Assembly: GCA_963676845.2 (NCBI GenBank)
Contig: CAXXKK010000023.1
Span: 124,001-188,000 of the forward strand
Length of the DNA: 64,000 bases
From: G963662675 sp963676845
GTDB lineage: Bacteria; Bacteroidota; Bacteroidia; Bacteroidales; Prolixibacteraceae
Reading direction: 5' to 3'
Part shown: in pieces, positions 56,206-64,000 of the stretch
Position numbering within the stretch: the stretch's first letter is position 1
Layout: each line of letters starts with the position of its first letter
Notes under the pieces: model-generated
What the model saw: the letters and a program-made list of their open reading frames with translations, nothing else
Told to the model about the DNA's origin: nothing
The model's database searches: none
Translations under genes and position numbers: made by a program

Positions 56206-57588
56206 ATGTTTATATTAATGGTAGTTGTGTTCGTGCTGGGATATGTTGCTATAGCACTCGAACACCCTCTTAAAGTTGACAAAGCTGCTTCAGCACTAAT
56301 TATTGGAACCTTAACCTGGGTTGTATATATTCTTGGCGGGGATCAAATTCTGGAAATGGGATTCAGCACCGCTTGGGAAAGTTTTAAAAACCTGCACCAC
56401 AGTATCGGGGACATCCATGAAATGATACACGAGTTCATCGTTGAAGATCAAATCATTTATCATTTGGGTGATATTGGCGAAATTCTTTTCTTCTTATTAG
56501 GTGCAATGACAATTGTAGAAGTAGTTGACCAACACTCCGGATTCAAGGTTATTACAGATAAAATTAAGACTACAAACAAAGTCAAACTATTATGGGTATT
56601 GAGTATCCTGACTTTCTTCATGTCAGCTCTTCTTGACAACCTAACTACAACAATTGTAATGGTTGCTTTACTTCGTAAATTAATCGATGACAAACAAACA
56701 CGCTGGTTATTTGCCAGTATGGTTGTTTTAGCAGCAAATGCCGGAGGTGCATGGTCTCCTATCGGTGACGTTACAACAATCATGCTTTGGATTGGTGGCC
56801 AAGTAACTACATTAAGAATTATTGAAGGGGTAATTTTACCAAGTTTGGTTTGTATGGTAGTTCCTTTGGGTATTTTGAGTTTCACAATGAAAGGTAATGT
56901 TACTCGTCCTGATTTAAGCAACGAAGAAGCAGAGGTAACCACTCCTAAAGAACAAATGTTATTCCTTATTTTAGGTGTCGCAGGTCTGTTATTCGTACCT
57001 ATATTTAAAACAACAACACACCTTCCTCCATATATGGGTATGTTATTATCATTAGGTATTCTTTGGGCTATTTCTGAGCTAATACACAAAAACAAACCAG
57101 CAGAAATAAAAGATAAACTAAGAGTTACAGCTGTACTTCGTAAAATTGATACACCAACAGTATTGTTCTTCCTGGGTATATTATCTGCAGTTGCAGCATT
57201 GCAATCAGCAGGTCAGCTTAACCTTTTAGCTAAGTTCCTTGATGAAAACTTAGGTAACATTTACCTGATAGACATGGCAATTGGAGTTCTTTCCTCAATT
57301 GTTGACAATGTTCCTCTTGTTGCAGGTGCTATGGGTATGTATCCAATTGCAGATCCTGGTACTACCGGTTATATGGCAAACTTTGTTCAAGACGGTGCAT
57401 TTTGGGAATTTCTTGCATATACAGCAGGTACAGGTGGTAGTATGTTAATCATTGGTTCTGCAGCTGGTGTTGCAGCAATGGGACTTGAGAAAATCGACTT
57501 CATCTGGTACATGAAGAAAATCACGTGGTTAGCTGCTATCGGATACGTTTCCGGAGCCGCTGTGTATTATGTGATGTTTGGATTATAA
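56206..57588 (+). CDS. nhaD: NhaD family Na+/H+ antiporter
   Basis: 460 residues with about eleven membrane helices, beginning MFILMVVVFVLGYVAIALEH. The ion-transporter superfamily features are ALLDNLTTTIVMVALLRKL, ANAGGAWSPIGDVTTIMLWI and, in the second half, SSIVDNVPLVAGAMG with GGSMLIIGSAAGVAAMG. These match NhaD of Vibrio and many marine Bacteroidota, which exports Na+ or Li+ in exchange for protons at the inner membrane. A possible -7 element TATCTTTG lies at 56164-56171. Unbroken, alone, followed by a terminator. Confidence 0.95.
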   Translation: MFILMVVVFVLGYVAIALEHPLKVDKAASALIIGTLTWVVYILGGDQILEMGFSTAWESFKNLHHSIGDIHEMIHEFIVEDQIIYHLGDIGEILFFLLGAMTIVEVVDQHSGFKVITDKIKTTNKVKLLWVLSILTFFMSALLDNLTTTIVMVALLRKLIDDKQTRWLFASMVVLAANAGGAWSPIGDVTTIMLWIGGQVTTLRIIEGVILPSLVCMVVPLGILSFTMKGNVTRPDLSNEEAEVTTPKEQMLFLILGVAGLLFVPIFKTTTHLPPYMGMLLSLGILWAISELIHKNKPAEIKDKLRVTAVLRKIDTPTVLFFLGILSAVAALQSAGQLNLLAKFLDENLGNIYLIDMAIGVLSSIVDNVPLVAGAMGMYPIADPGTTGYMANFVQDGAFWEFLAYTAGTGGSMLIIGSAAGVAAMGLEKIDFIWYMKKITWLAAIGYVSGAAVYYVMFGL

Positions 57589-57613
57589 AAAAACTTAAAT
57601 ATTACTTATTTTT

Positions 57614-57650
57614 ACGAGGTATAATAAAACAGATTATACCTCGTTTTTTA
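57614..57650 (+). terminator. Intrinsic terminator after nhaD
   Basis: ACGAGGTATAAT (57614-57625) pairs with ATTATACCTCGT (57633-57644), a perfect 12-bp stem with a 7-base loop, followed by T6. Confidence 0.95.
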
Positions 57651-57681
57651 TATGATTTTCAGAAAATATAACCATTAACCT

Positions 57682-58392
57682 ATGTTTAACTTCATTCTCT
57701 TACAAGCAGCAACACAACTGGCAGACAGCACTGATGTGTTGGCTCAAACGAATCAACAGCAAGATGGAATCGTTACTAAGTTTTTTGACCTTGCCCTAAA
57801 AGGTGGCTGGATCATGATCCCTATCGTTGCCTTATCACTTATTGCTGTTTTTATATTTTTTGATCGCTACGTTGCAATTAAAAAAGCCGGTAAAGTTGAT
57901 GGTTCCCTACTGGAAAAAGTAAAAAGCCACATACTTGAGGGTAAAATTGACTCGGCATTAGCATTAGCGCAATCACAGGACACTCCTACTTCACGAATGA
58001 TTGAAAAAGGGATCTCCAGAATTGGCAGACCTATGTCTGATGTTAATTCAGCCATTGAGCTTGTTGGTAATCTGGAAATTTCAAAGCTTGAAAAAGGATT
58101 GCCTGTTTTAGCAAGTGTTGCCGGAGGTGCTCCAATGATTGGTTTCTTAGGAACCGTTATGGGAATGATCCAGGCTTTTTATGACATGGCCAATGCCGGG
58201 AACAATATCGATGTTACCCTTCTTTCATCAGGTATTTATCAGGCAATGGTTACAACTGTTGCAGGTCTTACCGTAGGTATTATTGCATATTTCGCATACA
58301 ATATTCTTGTTTCAAATGTTGAAAAAGTTGTCTTCAAAATGGAAGCCGCAACTTCTGAGTTTTTGGATCTGTTGAATGAACCAGCAAAATAA
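57682..58392 (+). CDS. exbB: MotA/TolQ/ExbB proton channel family protein
   Basis: 236 residues. A helix near the start (GGWIMIPIVALSLIAVFIFF), a cytoplasmic region with DSALALAQSQDTPTSRMIEKG, and two C-terminal helices containing VASVAGGAPMIGFLGTVMGM and the proton-path motif GIYQAMVTTVAGLTVGIIAY. First gene of an exbB-exbD-tonB operon (5-base gap to exbD), energising TonB-dependent outer-membrane transport. Confidence 0.93.
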   Translation: MFNFILLQAATQLADSTDVLAQTNQQQDGIVTKFFDLALKGGWIMIPIVALSLIAVFIFFDRYVAIKKAGKVDGSLLEKVKSHILEGKIDSALALAQSQDTPTSRMIEKGISRIGRPMSDVNSAIELVGNLEISKLEKGLPVLASVAGGAPMIGFLGTVMGMIQAFYDMANAGNNIDVTLLSSGIYQAMVTTVAGLTVGIIAYFAYNILVSNVEKVVFKMEAATSEFLDLLNEPAK

Positions 58393-58397
58393 TTTCA

Positions 58398-58805
58398 ATG
58401 GCATTAAAAAAAAGAAATAAAGTAGATGCAAGTTTCAGCATGTCATCTATGACGGATATCGTGTTTTTACTGTTGATATTTTTCATGGTCACATCAACTT
58501 TGATTGCTCCAAACGCGCTGAAACTTTTATTGCCACAAAGCAATAACCAAACGGCAGCAAAACCTGTAAGTTCAATATCAATTACTGCTGATTTGAAATA
58601 CTTTGTAAATATTGACGGAGACTTACAACGCGTCGCCTTTAGCGAAATAGAACCTGCCTTACAACAAAGTATTGGCGAAAATGAAGAAGCATATATTTCT
58701 CTTCATGCTGATAAATCTGTTCCATGGGATGAAGTTGTTAAAATCATGAACATCTGTCGCCGGAACAATTATAAAATGATAGCTGCAACCTCTCCCGAAA
58801 ATTAA
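58398..58805 (+). CDS. exbD: ExbD/TolR family protein
   Basis: 135 residues. Cytoplasmic start MALKKRNKVDASFSMSSMTD, one membrane helix IVFLLLIFFMVTSTLIAPNA with the proton-path Asp (SSMTDIVF) and a periplasmic domain ending VPWDEVVKIMNICRRNNYKM. Stop TAATG overlaps the start of the TonB gene by one base, so the two are translated together. Confidence 0.94.
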   Translation: MALKKRNKVDASFSMSSMTDIVFLLLIFFMVTSTLIAPNALKLLLPQSNNQTAAKPVSSISITADLKYFVNIDGDLQRVAFSEIEPALQQSIGENEEAYISLHADKSVPWDEVVKIMNICRRNNYKMIAATSPEN

Positions 58806-59827
58806 TGAGTTATTTTTCCAAACATAGAGAAGGTTTATGGGGAACGATAATCGTGCATGGCATATTACTCGTAATATTGCTGTTGTTTGGTTTTTTCACT
58901 CCTCTCCCTCTTCCCGGAGAAGAAGGGATATTGGTAAATTTTGGTGATTCAGAGCAAGGATTTGGCGAAGTTGAGCCAGCACCTTCCAGACAGCAAACGT
59001 CAACTCCTCCTGCACAACAGGAACAAGAGGAAGTTGTACAACAAGCCACACCTCCACCACCAGCAAGTTCAACACCCGAAATTCCTTCTGCTGCTGAAGA
59101 AGAAGTGATGACACAGGACATGGAAGAGACAGCCGCAATTGAATCCGCACGCAAAGAAGCAGAAGAGGAAGCACAAAGACAAGCTGAATTAGAAGCACAA
59201 CGAGTACGTGAAGAACAAGCAAGGATTGAAGCTGAAAGACAAGCTGAACTGGATGCTCAAAGACAAAGAGAAGAAGAAGAAAGACTGGAAGCAGAAAGAC
59301 AAAGACAAGAAGAACTTGAGCGTCAACGATTACTCGAAGAAGAACGATTAAGACAAGAAGCAGAACAACAACAAATTGCTGAAATAAATTCACGTGCCGC
59401 CAATGCTTTTGGAAGTGGTGGTGCCGGAGACACAAATTCAACAAGTACCAGTCAGGGAGTTACTTATCCTGGCGGAAATCAAGGAAATCCCAATGGAGCC
59501 GCCGGTGCATCAGACTACGGTGACGGTGGAAGTGGAAGCGGTAATTCCGGAAATGGTCCTTCTTTTAGTTTATCTGGAAGAAATGCATTATCCCTACCCT
59601 TACCCAACTATCCGGGCAGAGAAGAAGGAATCGTTGTTGTTGCGGTTACTGTTGATAAATATGGAAATGTAACCAGCGCAGAACCAGGAGCAAGAGGATC
59701 GAGTACTTACAATGCAAGTTTACTGGAAGCAGCCAAACAAGCAGCTTCAAAAGCTAAATTTAATGCAGATGAAGCAGCATCAGCCTTTCAATCAGGAACA
59801 ATAACCTACCGTTTTGTACTGGATTAA
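58805..59827 (+). CDS. TonB-like energy transducer
   Basis: 340 residues. One N-terminal membrane helix (IIVHGILLVILLLFGFFTPL), a long Glu/Arg/Gln-rich coiled coil (residues ~100-195, for example RQREEEERLEAERQRQEELE), a Gly/Ser/Asn-rich linker, and a C-terminal TonB-like domain (EGIVVVAVTVDKYGNVTSAE, AKQAASKAKFN, GTITYRFVLD). Spans the periplasm to transmit proton-motive force from ExbBD to outer-membrane receptors. The early Pro-rich part (TPPPPASSTPEIPS) is typical. The charged coiled coil makes it similar to TolA in shape. Confidence 0.88.
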   Translation: MSYFSKHREGLWGTIIVHGILLVILLLFGFFTPLPLPGEEGILVNFGDSEQGFGEVEPAPSRQQTSTPPAQQEQEEVVQQATPPPPASSTPEIPSAAEEEVMTQDMEETAAIESARKEAEEEAQRQAELEAQRVREEQARIEAERQAELDAQRQREEEERLEAERQRQEELERQRLLEEERLRQEAEQQQIAEINSRAANAFGSGGAGDTNSTSTSQGVTYPGGNQGNPNGAAGASDYGDGGSGSGNSGNGPSFSLSGRNALSLPLPNYPGREEGIVVVAVTVDKYGNVTSAEPGARGSSTYNASLLEAAKQAASKAKFNADEAASAFQSGTITYRFVLD

Positions 59828-59829
59828 AT

Positions 59830-60108
59830 TCAAGGATTAAACATGTCAGGAGTATAATATCCCAGAATCGAATTAACCATATCTAATTGTAACTGAGCTT
59901 CTTTATTTTCTGGATTTATTTCTAATGCCCTTCTGAATTCATTGATGGCCTTTCCCCATTCTTGTTTTTTGCATAAAACTTTTCCCAGAAAAAAATGTGC
60001 TCCATCATGATCGGTATTATTTTTTATAAGGATCTCAAGCTGTTTCTCTGCTTCTTCAATCTTATTCAGGTTGAATAATACCTCTATTTCATCCATATTT
60101 TTCCTCAT
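59830..60108 (-). CDS. Tetratricopeptide repeat protein
   Basis: 92 residues. Two TPR units are visible: NLNKIEEAEKQLEILIKNNT and GAHFFLGKVLCKKQEWGKAI then FRRALEINPENKEAQLQLDM. No signal peptide. Ends 2 bases from the stop of the convergent TonB gene. Partner unknown. Confidence 0.75.
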   Translation of the reverse strand: MRKNMDEIEVLFNLNKIEEAEKQLEILIKNNTDHDGAHFFLGKVLCKKQEWGKAINEFRRALEINPENKEAQLQLDMVNSILGYYTPDMFNP

Positions 60109-60295
60109 GCCTCAAACTTAATTAAAATCATACACTTCCAATGCAAGCCAATAAATTACTAATACAGAACGATAACAAGATCACCCTGATTTATGTTTTA
60201 TTTTCACCCCTTACCTAACAAAAACAGAACTCAAATTTCTATATAATAAGATTCCCTATTTTAAGAATATTTTTAGGTAGTTTAGAACTTATTAT

Positions 60296-60303
60296 TATAT
60301 TTG
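60296..60303 (+). promoter_or_regulatory. -7 element of the tRNA-Trp promoter
   Basis: TATATTTG followed by C matches TAnnTTTGY; it ends 16 bases before the tRNA. The -33 is weak (TTTTAG near 60271). Confidence 0.6.
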
Positions 60304-60318
60304 CACTCGCATTCAAAT

Positions 60319-60391
60319 ACGGGTGTAGCTCAGTTGGTAGAGCACTGGTCTCCAAAACCAGGTGTCGGGCGTTCGAGTCGCTCCTCCCGTG
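60319..60391 (+). tRNA. tRNA-Trp (anticodon CCA)
   Basis: 73 bases. The D arm GCTCAGTTGGTAGAGC, anticodon stem CTGGT/ACCAG with loop CTCCAAA (anticodon CCA), and T arm GGGCG-TTCGAGT-CGCTC fold correctly; acceptor ACGGGTG pairs with CTCCCGT with the T-T mismatch usual at position 6. The 3' CCA is not encoded. Confidence 0.97.
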
Positions 60392-60393
60392 CA

Positions 60394-60420
60394 AAAGCTG
60401 CTTGAAAAAGCAGCTTTTTT
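60394..60420 (+). terminator. Terminator after tRNA-Trp
   Basis: AAAGCTGCTT and AAGCAGCTTT form a hairpin around GAAA, followed by T residues, 3 bases after the tRNA. Confidence 0.93.
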
Positions 60421-60508
60421 TGTTTCAACAAAAGAAAACATAAGAGAATTACCCATTTGCTTTTTTTCAGCGATTTTTACAAATATATTTGTGCAAATTT
60501 TCAATCTC

Positions 60509-61231
60509 ATGACAGTCGATTTATTTGTTCCATGCTTCATTGATCAGCTTTATCCGAATACGGCTTTTAATACCATTAAGATATTGAAGAAAGCCGGAGT
60601 AAATGCATCTTATAATCCAGAACAAACCTGCTGTGGGCAACCAGCCTTTAACAGCGGCTATTGGGATGAGACCAAAAGCCTGGCGAAAAAATTCATTAAC
60701 GACTTTAAAGGAGATAATTTAATTGTTAGCCCTTCAGCTTCATGTTCAGGGTTCATTAAAAATTACTATCCGGAAGTTATCAAAGAAGAAGATCCTGAAT
60801 ATGATGAAAATATTCGCTTAAAATCCAGAATATTTGAGCTTACTGATTTTTTAGTGAACAAACTAAATATTACTGATTTTGGGGCTGAATTTCCACACAA
60901 AGTTTGTTACCACGATGCATGCTCTGCTTTGCGGGAATATGGGATAAAAAAAGAACCTCGCATCTTACTCTCCAAAGTAAAAGGACTAGAATTAATAGAG
61001 ATGGAAGATGCCGAAACCTGCTGTGGCTTTGGTGGAACTTTTTCTGCCAAGTTTCATTCAATTTCTTCTGCCATGACCGAGCAAAAAGTTGAAAACGCGC
61101 TTAAAACTGGCGCCGATTATATCATTTCAACAGAATCATCATGCCTGATGAATATTGAAGGATACATAAAAAAGCACAAATTGCCAATCACTCCTATTCA
61201 TATAGCAGATGTTTTAGCTAGTGGATGGTAG
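60509..61231 (+). CDS. (Fe-S)-binding protein, LutA/YkgE type
   Basis: 240 residues from ATG 60509 (MTVDLFVPCFIDQLYPNTAF), which is the true family start; the longer frame runs back into the tRNA. Two CCG domains are present: TCCGQPAFNSGYWDE and ETCCGFGGTFSAKFHSIS, plus CHDACSALREYGI. LutA forms an Fe-S complex with LutB and LutC to oxidise L-lactate; no lutB or lutC is visible here, so a standalone role, or partners elsewhere, must be assumed. The gene ends 38 bases before convergent truA. Confidence 0.88.
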   Translation: MTVDLFVPCFIDQLYPNTAFNTIKILKKAGVNASYNPEQTCCGQPAFNSGYWDETKSLAKKFINDFKGDNLIVSPSASCSGFIKNYYPEVIKEEDPEYDENIRLKSRIFELTDFLVNKLNITDFGAEFPHKVCYHDACSALREYGIKKEPRILLSKVKGLELIEMEDAETCCGFGGTFSAKFHSISSAMTEQKVENALKTGADYIISTESSCLMNIEGYIKKHKLPITPIHIADVLASGW

Positions 61232-61268
61232 ACTGCTAAATACTTGATTCTTGCCTACTGATCACCAA

Positions 61269-62042
61269 TCACTTAACATCTCGTTTAAAAACATTCTCCG
61301 GATATTCAATATCAGCCAGAAACAATCCTTCTGAAGGAGCTGAAGCACCTGCTGCTCCCCGGTCTTTCAACTCTATGATTTTTCGAAATTCATCAACGGT
61401 GATTTTTCCTAAGCCAACCTGAATGCAGGTTCCTACAATTGCACGAACCATGTTCCGCAGAAAACGATCGGCTTTCACCGTAAAAATCAGGCGATGTCCC
61501 TCGTGTTTCCATTCCGCTGCATATACTTTACAATTGTTGGTTTTCACATCGGTATGCAGCTTGCTAAAGCTGGTAAAATCCTCAAAGTCGAATAATACCG
61601 CACATGCTTCATTCATTGCTTCAAGATCCAGAGGCCTCGTAAAATACCAGGATGTTTCCTGCACAAAAGGGTCTTTTTGTTGATTAATAAAATAATGATA
61701 GGTACGTGATGTTGCATCGAAACGGGCATGAGCACACGATAAAACTTTATGAATCCCGAAAATGACAACATCCGAGTTTAGAAAACTATTTAGCTTATAC
61801 GTAAAATCCGAATGATCTAAATCCACTTTTTCAGAGTCAAAATGAGCGACAAAATAACTTGCATGCACTCCGGTATCTGTTCTGCCAGCACCCGTAAGTG
61901 CAATTTCCTCACGGCAAATCGTACTTAATGCATTCTCCAAACTCTCCTGAACACTTTCAGCATTTGGCTGTATTTGCCAACCATGAAAACGTGTTCCATT
62001 ATAAGCTAACTCAATAAAATATCTTTGTTTAAAGTCGGACAT
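61269..62042 (-). CDS. truA: tRNA pseudouridine synthase A
   Basis: About 257 residues from ATG 62042 (MSDFKQRYFIELAYNGTRFH), five codons inside a longer frame. Catalytic Asp is in LTGAGRTDTGVHASYFVAHF; RTYHYFINQQKDPF, FTSFSKLHTDVKTNNC and DRFLRNMVRAIVGTCIQVGL are family-conserved. Modifies U38-40 in tRNA anticodon stems. Frame intact. Confidence 0.96.
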   Translation of the reverse strand: MSDFKQRYFIELAYNGTRFHGWQIQPNAESVQESLENALSTICREEIALTGAGRTDTGVHASYFVAHFDSEKVDLDHSDFTYKLNSFLNSDVVIFGIHKVLSCAHARFDATSRTYHYFINQQKDPFVQETSWYFTRPLDLEAMNEACAVLFDFEDFTSFSKLHTDVKTNNCKVYAAEWKHEGHRLIFTVKADRFLRNMVRAIVGTCIQVGLGKITVDEFRKIIELKDRGAAGASAPSEGLFLADIEYPENVFKRDVK

Positions 62043-62206
62043 ATTTTCAATTAACAAAAAAACATATTATTAACCAGAAAAAAGGCTGAAATTATTACTT
62101 TTACTACTCTTTTCAGCAAAAAAGAACTTAACAACTTTTAACAAAGTTATACTCTTTTTTGTAGAAGTATGAACTAATTTCGACAACTTCAAAAAAACAA
62201 AAAAAT

Positions 62207-63202
62207 ATGGATCAAGCAGTTGATATACGTGAACTAAATGAACGCATTCAGAAAGAAAGTTCTTTTGTAGACCTGATCAGCATGGAGATGAACAAGGTAA
62301 TTGTTGGTCAGAAACATTTGGTGGAAAGTTTACTAATTGGCCTGCTTTCAGGTGGGCATATTTTGTTGGAAGGTGTTCCGGGTTTAGCAAAAACCCTGGC
62401 CATAAATACTCTGGCAAATACGATTAACGCTGACTTTGCGCGTATCCAATTTACACCCGACCTTTTACCTGCCGACCTTTTAGGTACCTTAATTTACAGT
62501 CAGAAAAATGAGGAGTTTGTTGTAAAAAAAGGGCCCATCTTCACCAATTTCGTATTGGCAGATGAGATTAACCGTGCCCCGGCAAAAGTTCAGTCGGCAC
62601 TTCTAGAAGCCATGCAGGAACGTCAAATCACAATTGGAGATCAAACTTTTAAGTTGGAAGAACCATTCCTGGTAATGGCTACTCAAAACCCGATTGAGCA
62701 GGAAGGAACATATCCTCTTCCTGAAGCACAAGTCGACCGTTTCATGTTAAAGGTTGTCATTAACTATCCTCTAAAAGAAGAAGAAAAACTGATCATCCGC
62801 CAAAACTTACTGAAACAATTCCCTAAAGCTTCAACAATTTTGAAGCCTGAAGATATTATCAAAGCCAGAAACGTTGTAAAAGATGTTTACCTGGATGAAA
62901 AAATTAGCAAATACATTGTTGATATCGTTTTTGCCACACGTAATCCTGAAGAATACAAGCTGGAGAAATATACTGACATGATCAACTACGGGGGCTCTCC
63001 ACGTGCCAGTATCAGTTTGGCACAAGCAGCTAAGTCTTATGCCTTCATCAAACGTCGTGGTTATGTAATTCCTGAAGATGTACGTGCTGTTTGCCCGGAT
63101 GTTCTTCGTCACCGTATCGGTTTAAGTTACGAAGCAGAAGCAAACAACATTACAACGGAAGAAATAATTACCGAAATTCTGAATACCGTTGAAGTTCCAT
63201 AA
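62207..63202 (+). CDS. MoxR family AAA+ ATPase
   Basis: 331 residues. Walker A EGVPGLAKTLAINTLA, the segment FARIQFTPDLLPADLLGTLI, Walker B FVLADEINRAPAKVQSALLE, EAMQERQITIGD, and VMATQNPIEQEGTYPLPEAQ are diagnostic for MoxR. MoxR ATPases help assemble or activate complexes with von Willebrand-domain proteins. The DUF58 gene follows after 129 bases, the usual partner in the Bat-type aerotolerance-like locus. Confidence 0.95.
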   Translation: MDQAVDIRELNERIQKESSFVDLISMEMNKVIVGQKHLVESLLIGLLSGGHILLEGVPGLAKTLAINTLANTINADFARIQFTPDLLPADLLGTLIYSQKNEEFVVKKGPIFTNFVLADEINRAPAKVQSALLEAMQERQITIGDQTFKLEEPFLVMATQNPIEQEGTYPLPEAQVDRFMLKVVINYPLKEEEKLIIRQNLLKQFPKASTILKPEDIIKARNVVKDVYLDEKISKYIVDIVFATRNPEEYKLEKYTDMINYGGSPRASISLAQAAKSYAFIKRRGYVIPEDVRAVCPDVLRHRIGLSYEAEANNITTEEIITEILNTVEVP

Positions 63203-63331
63203 TGAGTTGCGAGTTTCAAGTTATGAGCTAAGAAAACAAGAACTTGTGAAACCAAGTATTTTTAAAACTCGAACATGAAAACTTGACAGCAGATTTGAAA
63301 TTTGTTTTTTGGAATTTGGAATTTTACAAGC

Positions 63332-64000
63332 ATGGAACATACAGAACTATTAAAAAAAGTCAGGAAGATTGAGATTAAAACCAGGGGGTTAAGCCGAAAT
63401 ATTTTTGCCGGTGAATATCACTCTGCGTTTAAAGGTCGCGGTATGGCTTTTAGCGAGGTTCGTGAATACCAGTTTGGAGACGATGTCCGCAATATTGACT
63501 GGAATGTAACTGCCCGGTACAACAAACCATACATCAAGATTTTTGAAGAGGAACGCGAACTCACCGTGATGTTGCTTATCGACGTCAGTGGATCCCGGGA
63601 CTTTGGTTCTTCCGATAAATTCAAAAAGAATGTAATAACCGAAATCGCTGCAATTTTGGCTTTTTCAGCCATTCAAAACAATGATAAAATCGGGGTCATT
63701 TTCTTTTCAGGGAAGATTGAAAAGTTCATTCCTCCTAAAAAAGGAAAATCTCATATTCTTAGAATCATCCGTGAATTAATTGATTTTGAACCGGAGGATA
63801 AAGGAACAAACATCACTGAGGCTATTCGTTACATGACGAACGCCATTAAAAAGAGATGTACCAGCTTCATTATTTCCGACTTCATTCAAAATGAGGCGGA
63901 CTTGGATAAAGCCATGACCATTGCCAACAACAAGCACGACATGGTGGCTTTGCGCATTTTTGACAAGCGAGAGGCAGAACTTCCGCCTATTGGAATGATC
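63332..64000 (+). CDS. DUF58 domain protein, partial (3' end outside window)
   Basis: Begins at ATG 63332 (MEHTELLKKVRKIEIKTRGL) and is open to the right edge, at least 223 residues of the ~290 expected. DUF58 motif SEVREYQFGDDVRNIDWNVTARY, followed by a von Willebrand A-like fold with the MIDAS-type start LLIDVSGSRDFGSSDKFKKN and DKIGVIFFSGKIEKF. Partner of the upstream MoxR ATPase; in Bacteroidota such genes continue into batA-batD. Confidence 0.93.
   Translation, partial: MEHTELLKKVRKIEIKTRGLSRNIFAGEYHSAFKGRGMAFSEVREYQFGDDVRNIDWNVTARYNKPYIKIFEEERELTVMLLIDVSGSRDFGSSDKFKKNVITEIAAILAFSAIQNNDKIGVIFFSGKIEKFIPPKKGKSHILRIIRELIDFEPEDKGTNITEAIRYMTNAIKKRCTSFIISDFIQNEADLDKAMTIANNKHDMVALRIFDKREAELPPIGMI

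Noticed and set aside
56460..57095. 211-codon minus-strand frame inside nhaD
   Set aside because: It lies wholly opposite a well-conserved antiporter gene and has no start context or family features.
58896..59444. Long minus-strand open frame inside the TonB-like gene
   Set aside because: It is a shadow of the Glu/Arg/Gln-rich coiled-coil codons, giving a Leu/Val-rich nonsense sequence.

Overview
The window looks like the chromosome of a marine- or sediment-type Bacteroidota (Bacteroidia, probably a Marinilabiliales/Prolixibacteraceae relative). Supporting signs are the overall low GC, promoters of the Bacteroidota type (TTTG-N19-TAnnTTTG, clearly readable upstream of rpsF and the M23 peptidase gene), a UpxY-type antiterminator, RapZ-C/kinase fusion, DUF4405, DUF5320 and 6-bladed beta-propeller lipoproteins, and the pairing of Nif3 with the CdsZ-type zinc ribbon protein. 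Genus-level placement is inference.

Layout. 1-24.1 kb is ordinary chromosome: the end of a hydantoinase B/oxoprolinase gene, DUF2007, a small minus-strand group (methyltransferase, GNAT, SnoaL-like), alaS, an M23 peptidase/MerR/Nif3/zinc-ribbon block, a three-gene redox-like operon (VOC, ferredoxin, DUF4405) divergent from a DUF5320 gene with a shared palindromic operator, a kinase-RapZ fusion, an SMP-30 protein, rimO, ftsY, a U32 peptidase, a cytidylate-kinase-like gene, rpsF-rpsR-rplI and a beta-propeller lipoprotein. 24.1-47.9 kb is an accessory island. 47.9-64 kb is chromosome again: a HAD phosphatase, lrgAB, tsaD-cobW, a TamB-like gene, nhaD, exbB-exbD-tonB, tRNA-Trp, a LutA-like protein, truA and a MoxR/DUF58 pair that runs off the right edge.

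The island is a RiPP (ribosomally made, modified peptide) gene cluster. A 47-residue precursor with a GG leader end and a Cys/Ser/Thr-rich core (32621-32764), too short for ordinary gene calls, lies among two LanC-like cyclases, a split LanB dehydratase, three E. coli-YcaO-like proteins, two radical-SAM-family proteins, a protein ending in a PqqD-like recognition domain, three glycosyltransferases, a C39-peptidase ABC exporter and an HlyD-type adaptor, all downstream of a UpxY-type antiterminator. The expected flow is: transcription with UpxY help, leader recognition, Ser/Thr dehydration by LanB, ring closure by LanC, additional YcaO/radical-SAM/glycosyl modifications, then leader cleavage at GG and export. 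The combination LanBC + YcaO + radical SAM + glycosyltransferases around one precursor is not one I recognise as a described RiPP class. LanC, radical SAM and YcaO are each present as an apparently intact copy plus a paralogue that has lost catalytic or metal-binding residues. The island is bracketed by imperfect direct repeats of the start of the HAD gene and its upstream DNA.

Sequence quality matters here. At least twenty reading-frame breaks are visible, many in essential genes (ftsY, tsaD, rpsF), usually in short homopolymers and mostly needing one base to be dropped. This pattern reads as insertion-type sequencing error rather than gene decay, so frame-broken genes are annotated over their full span.
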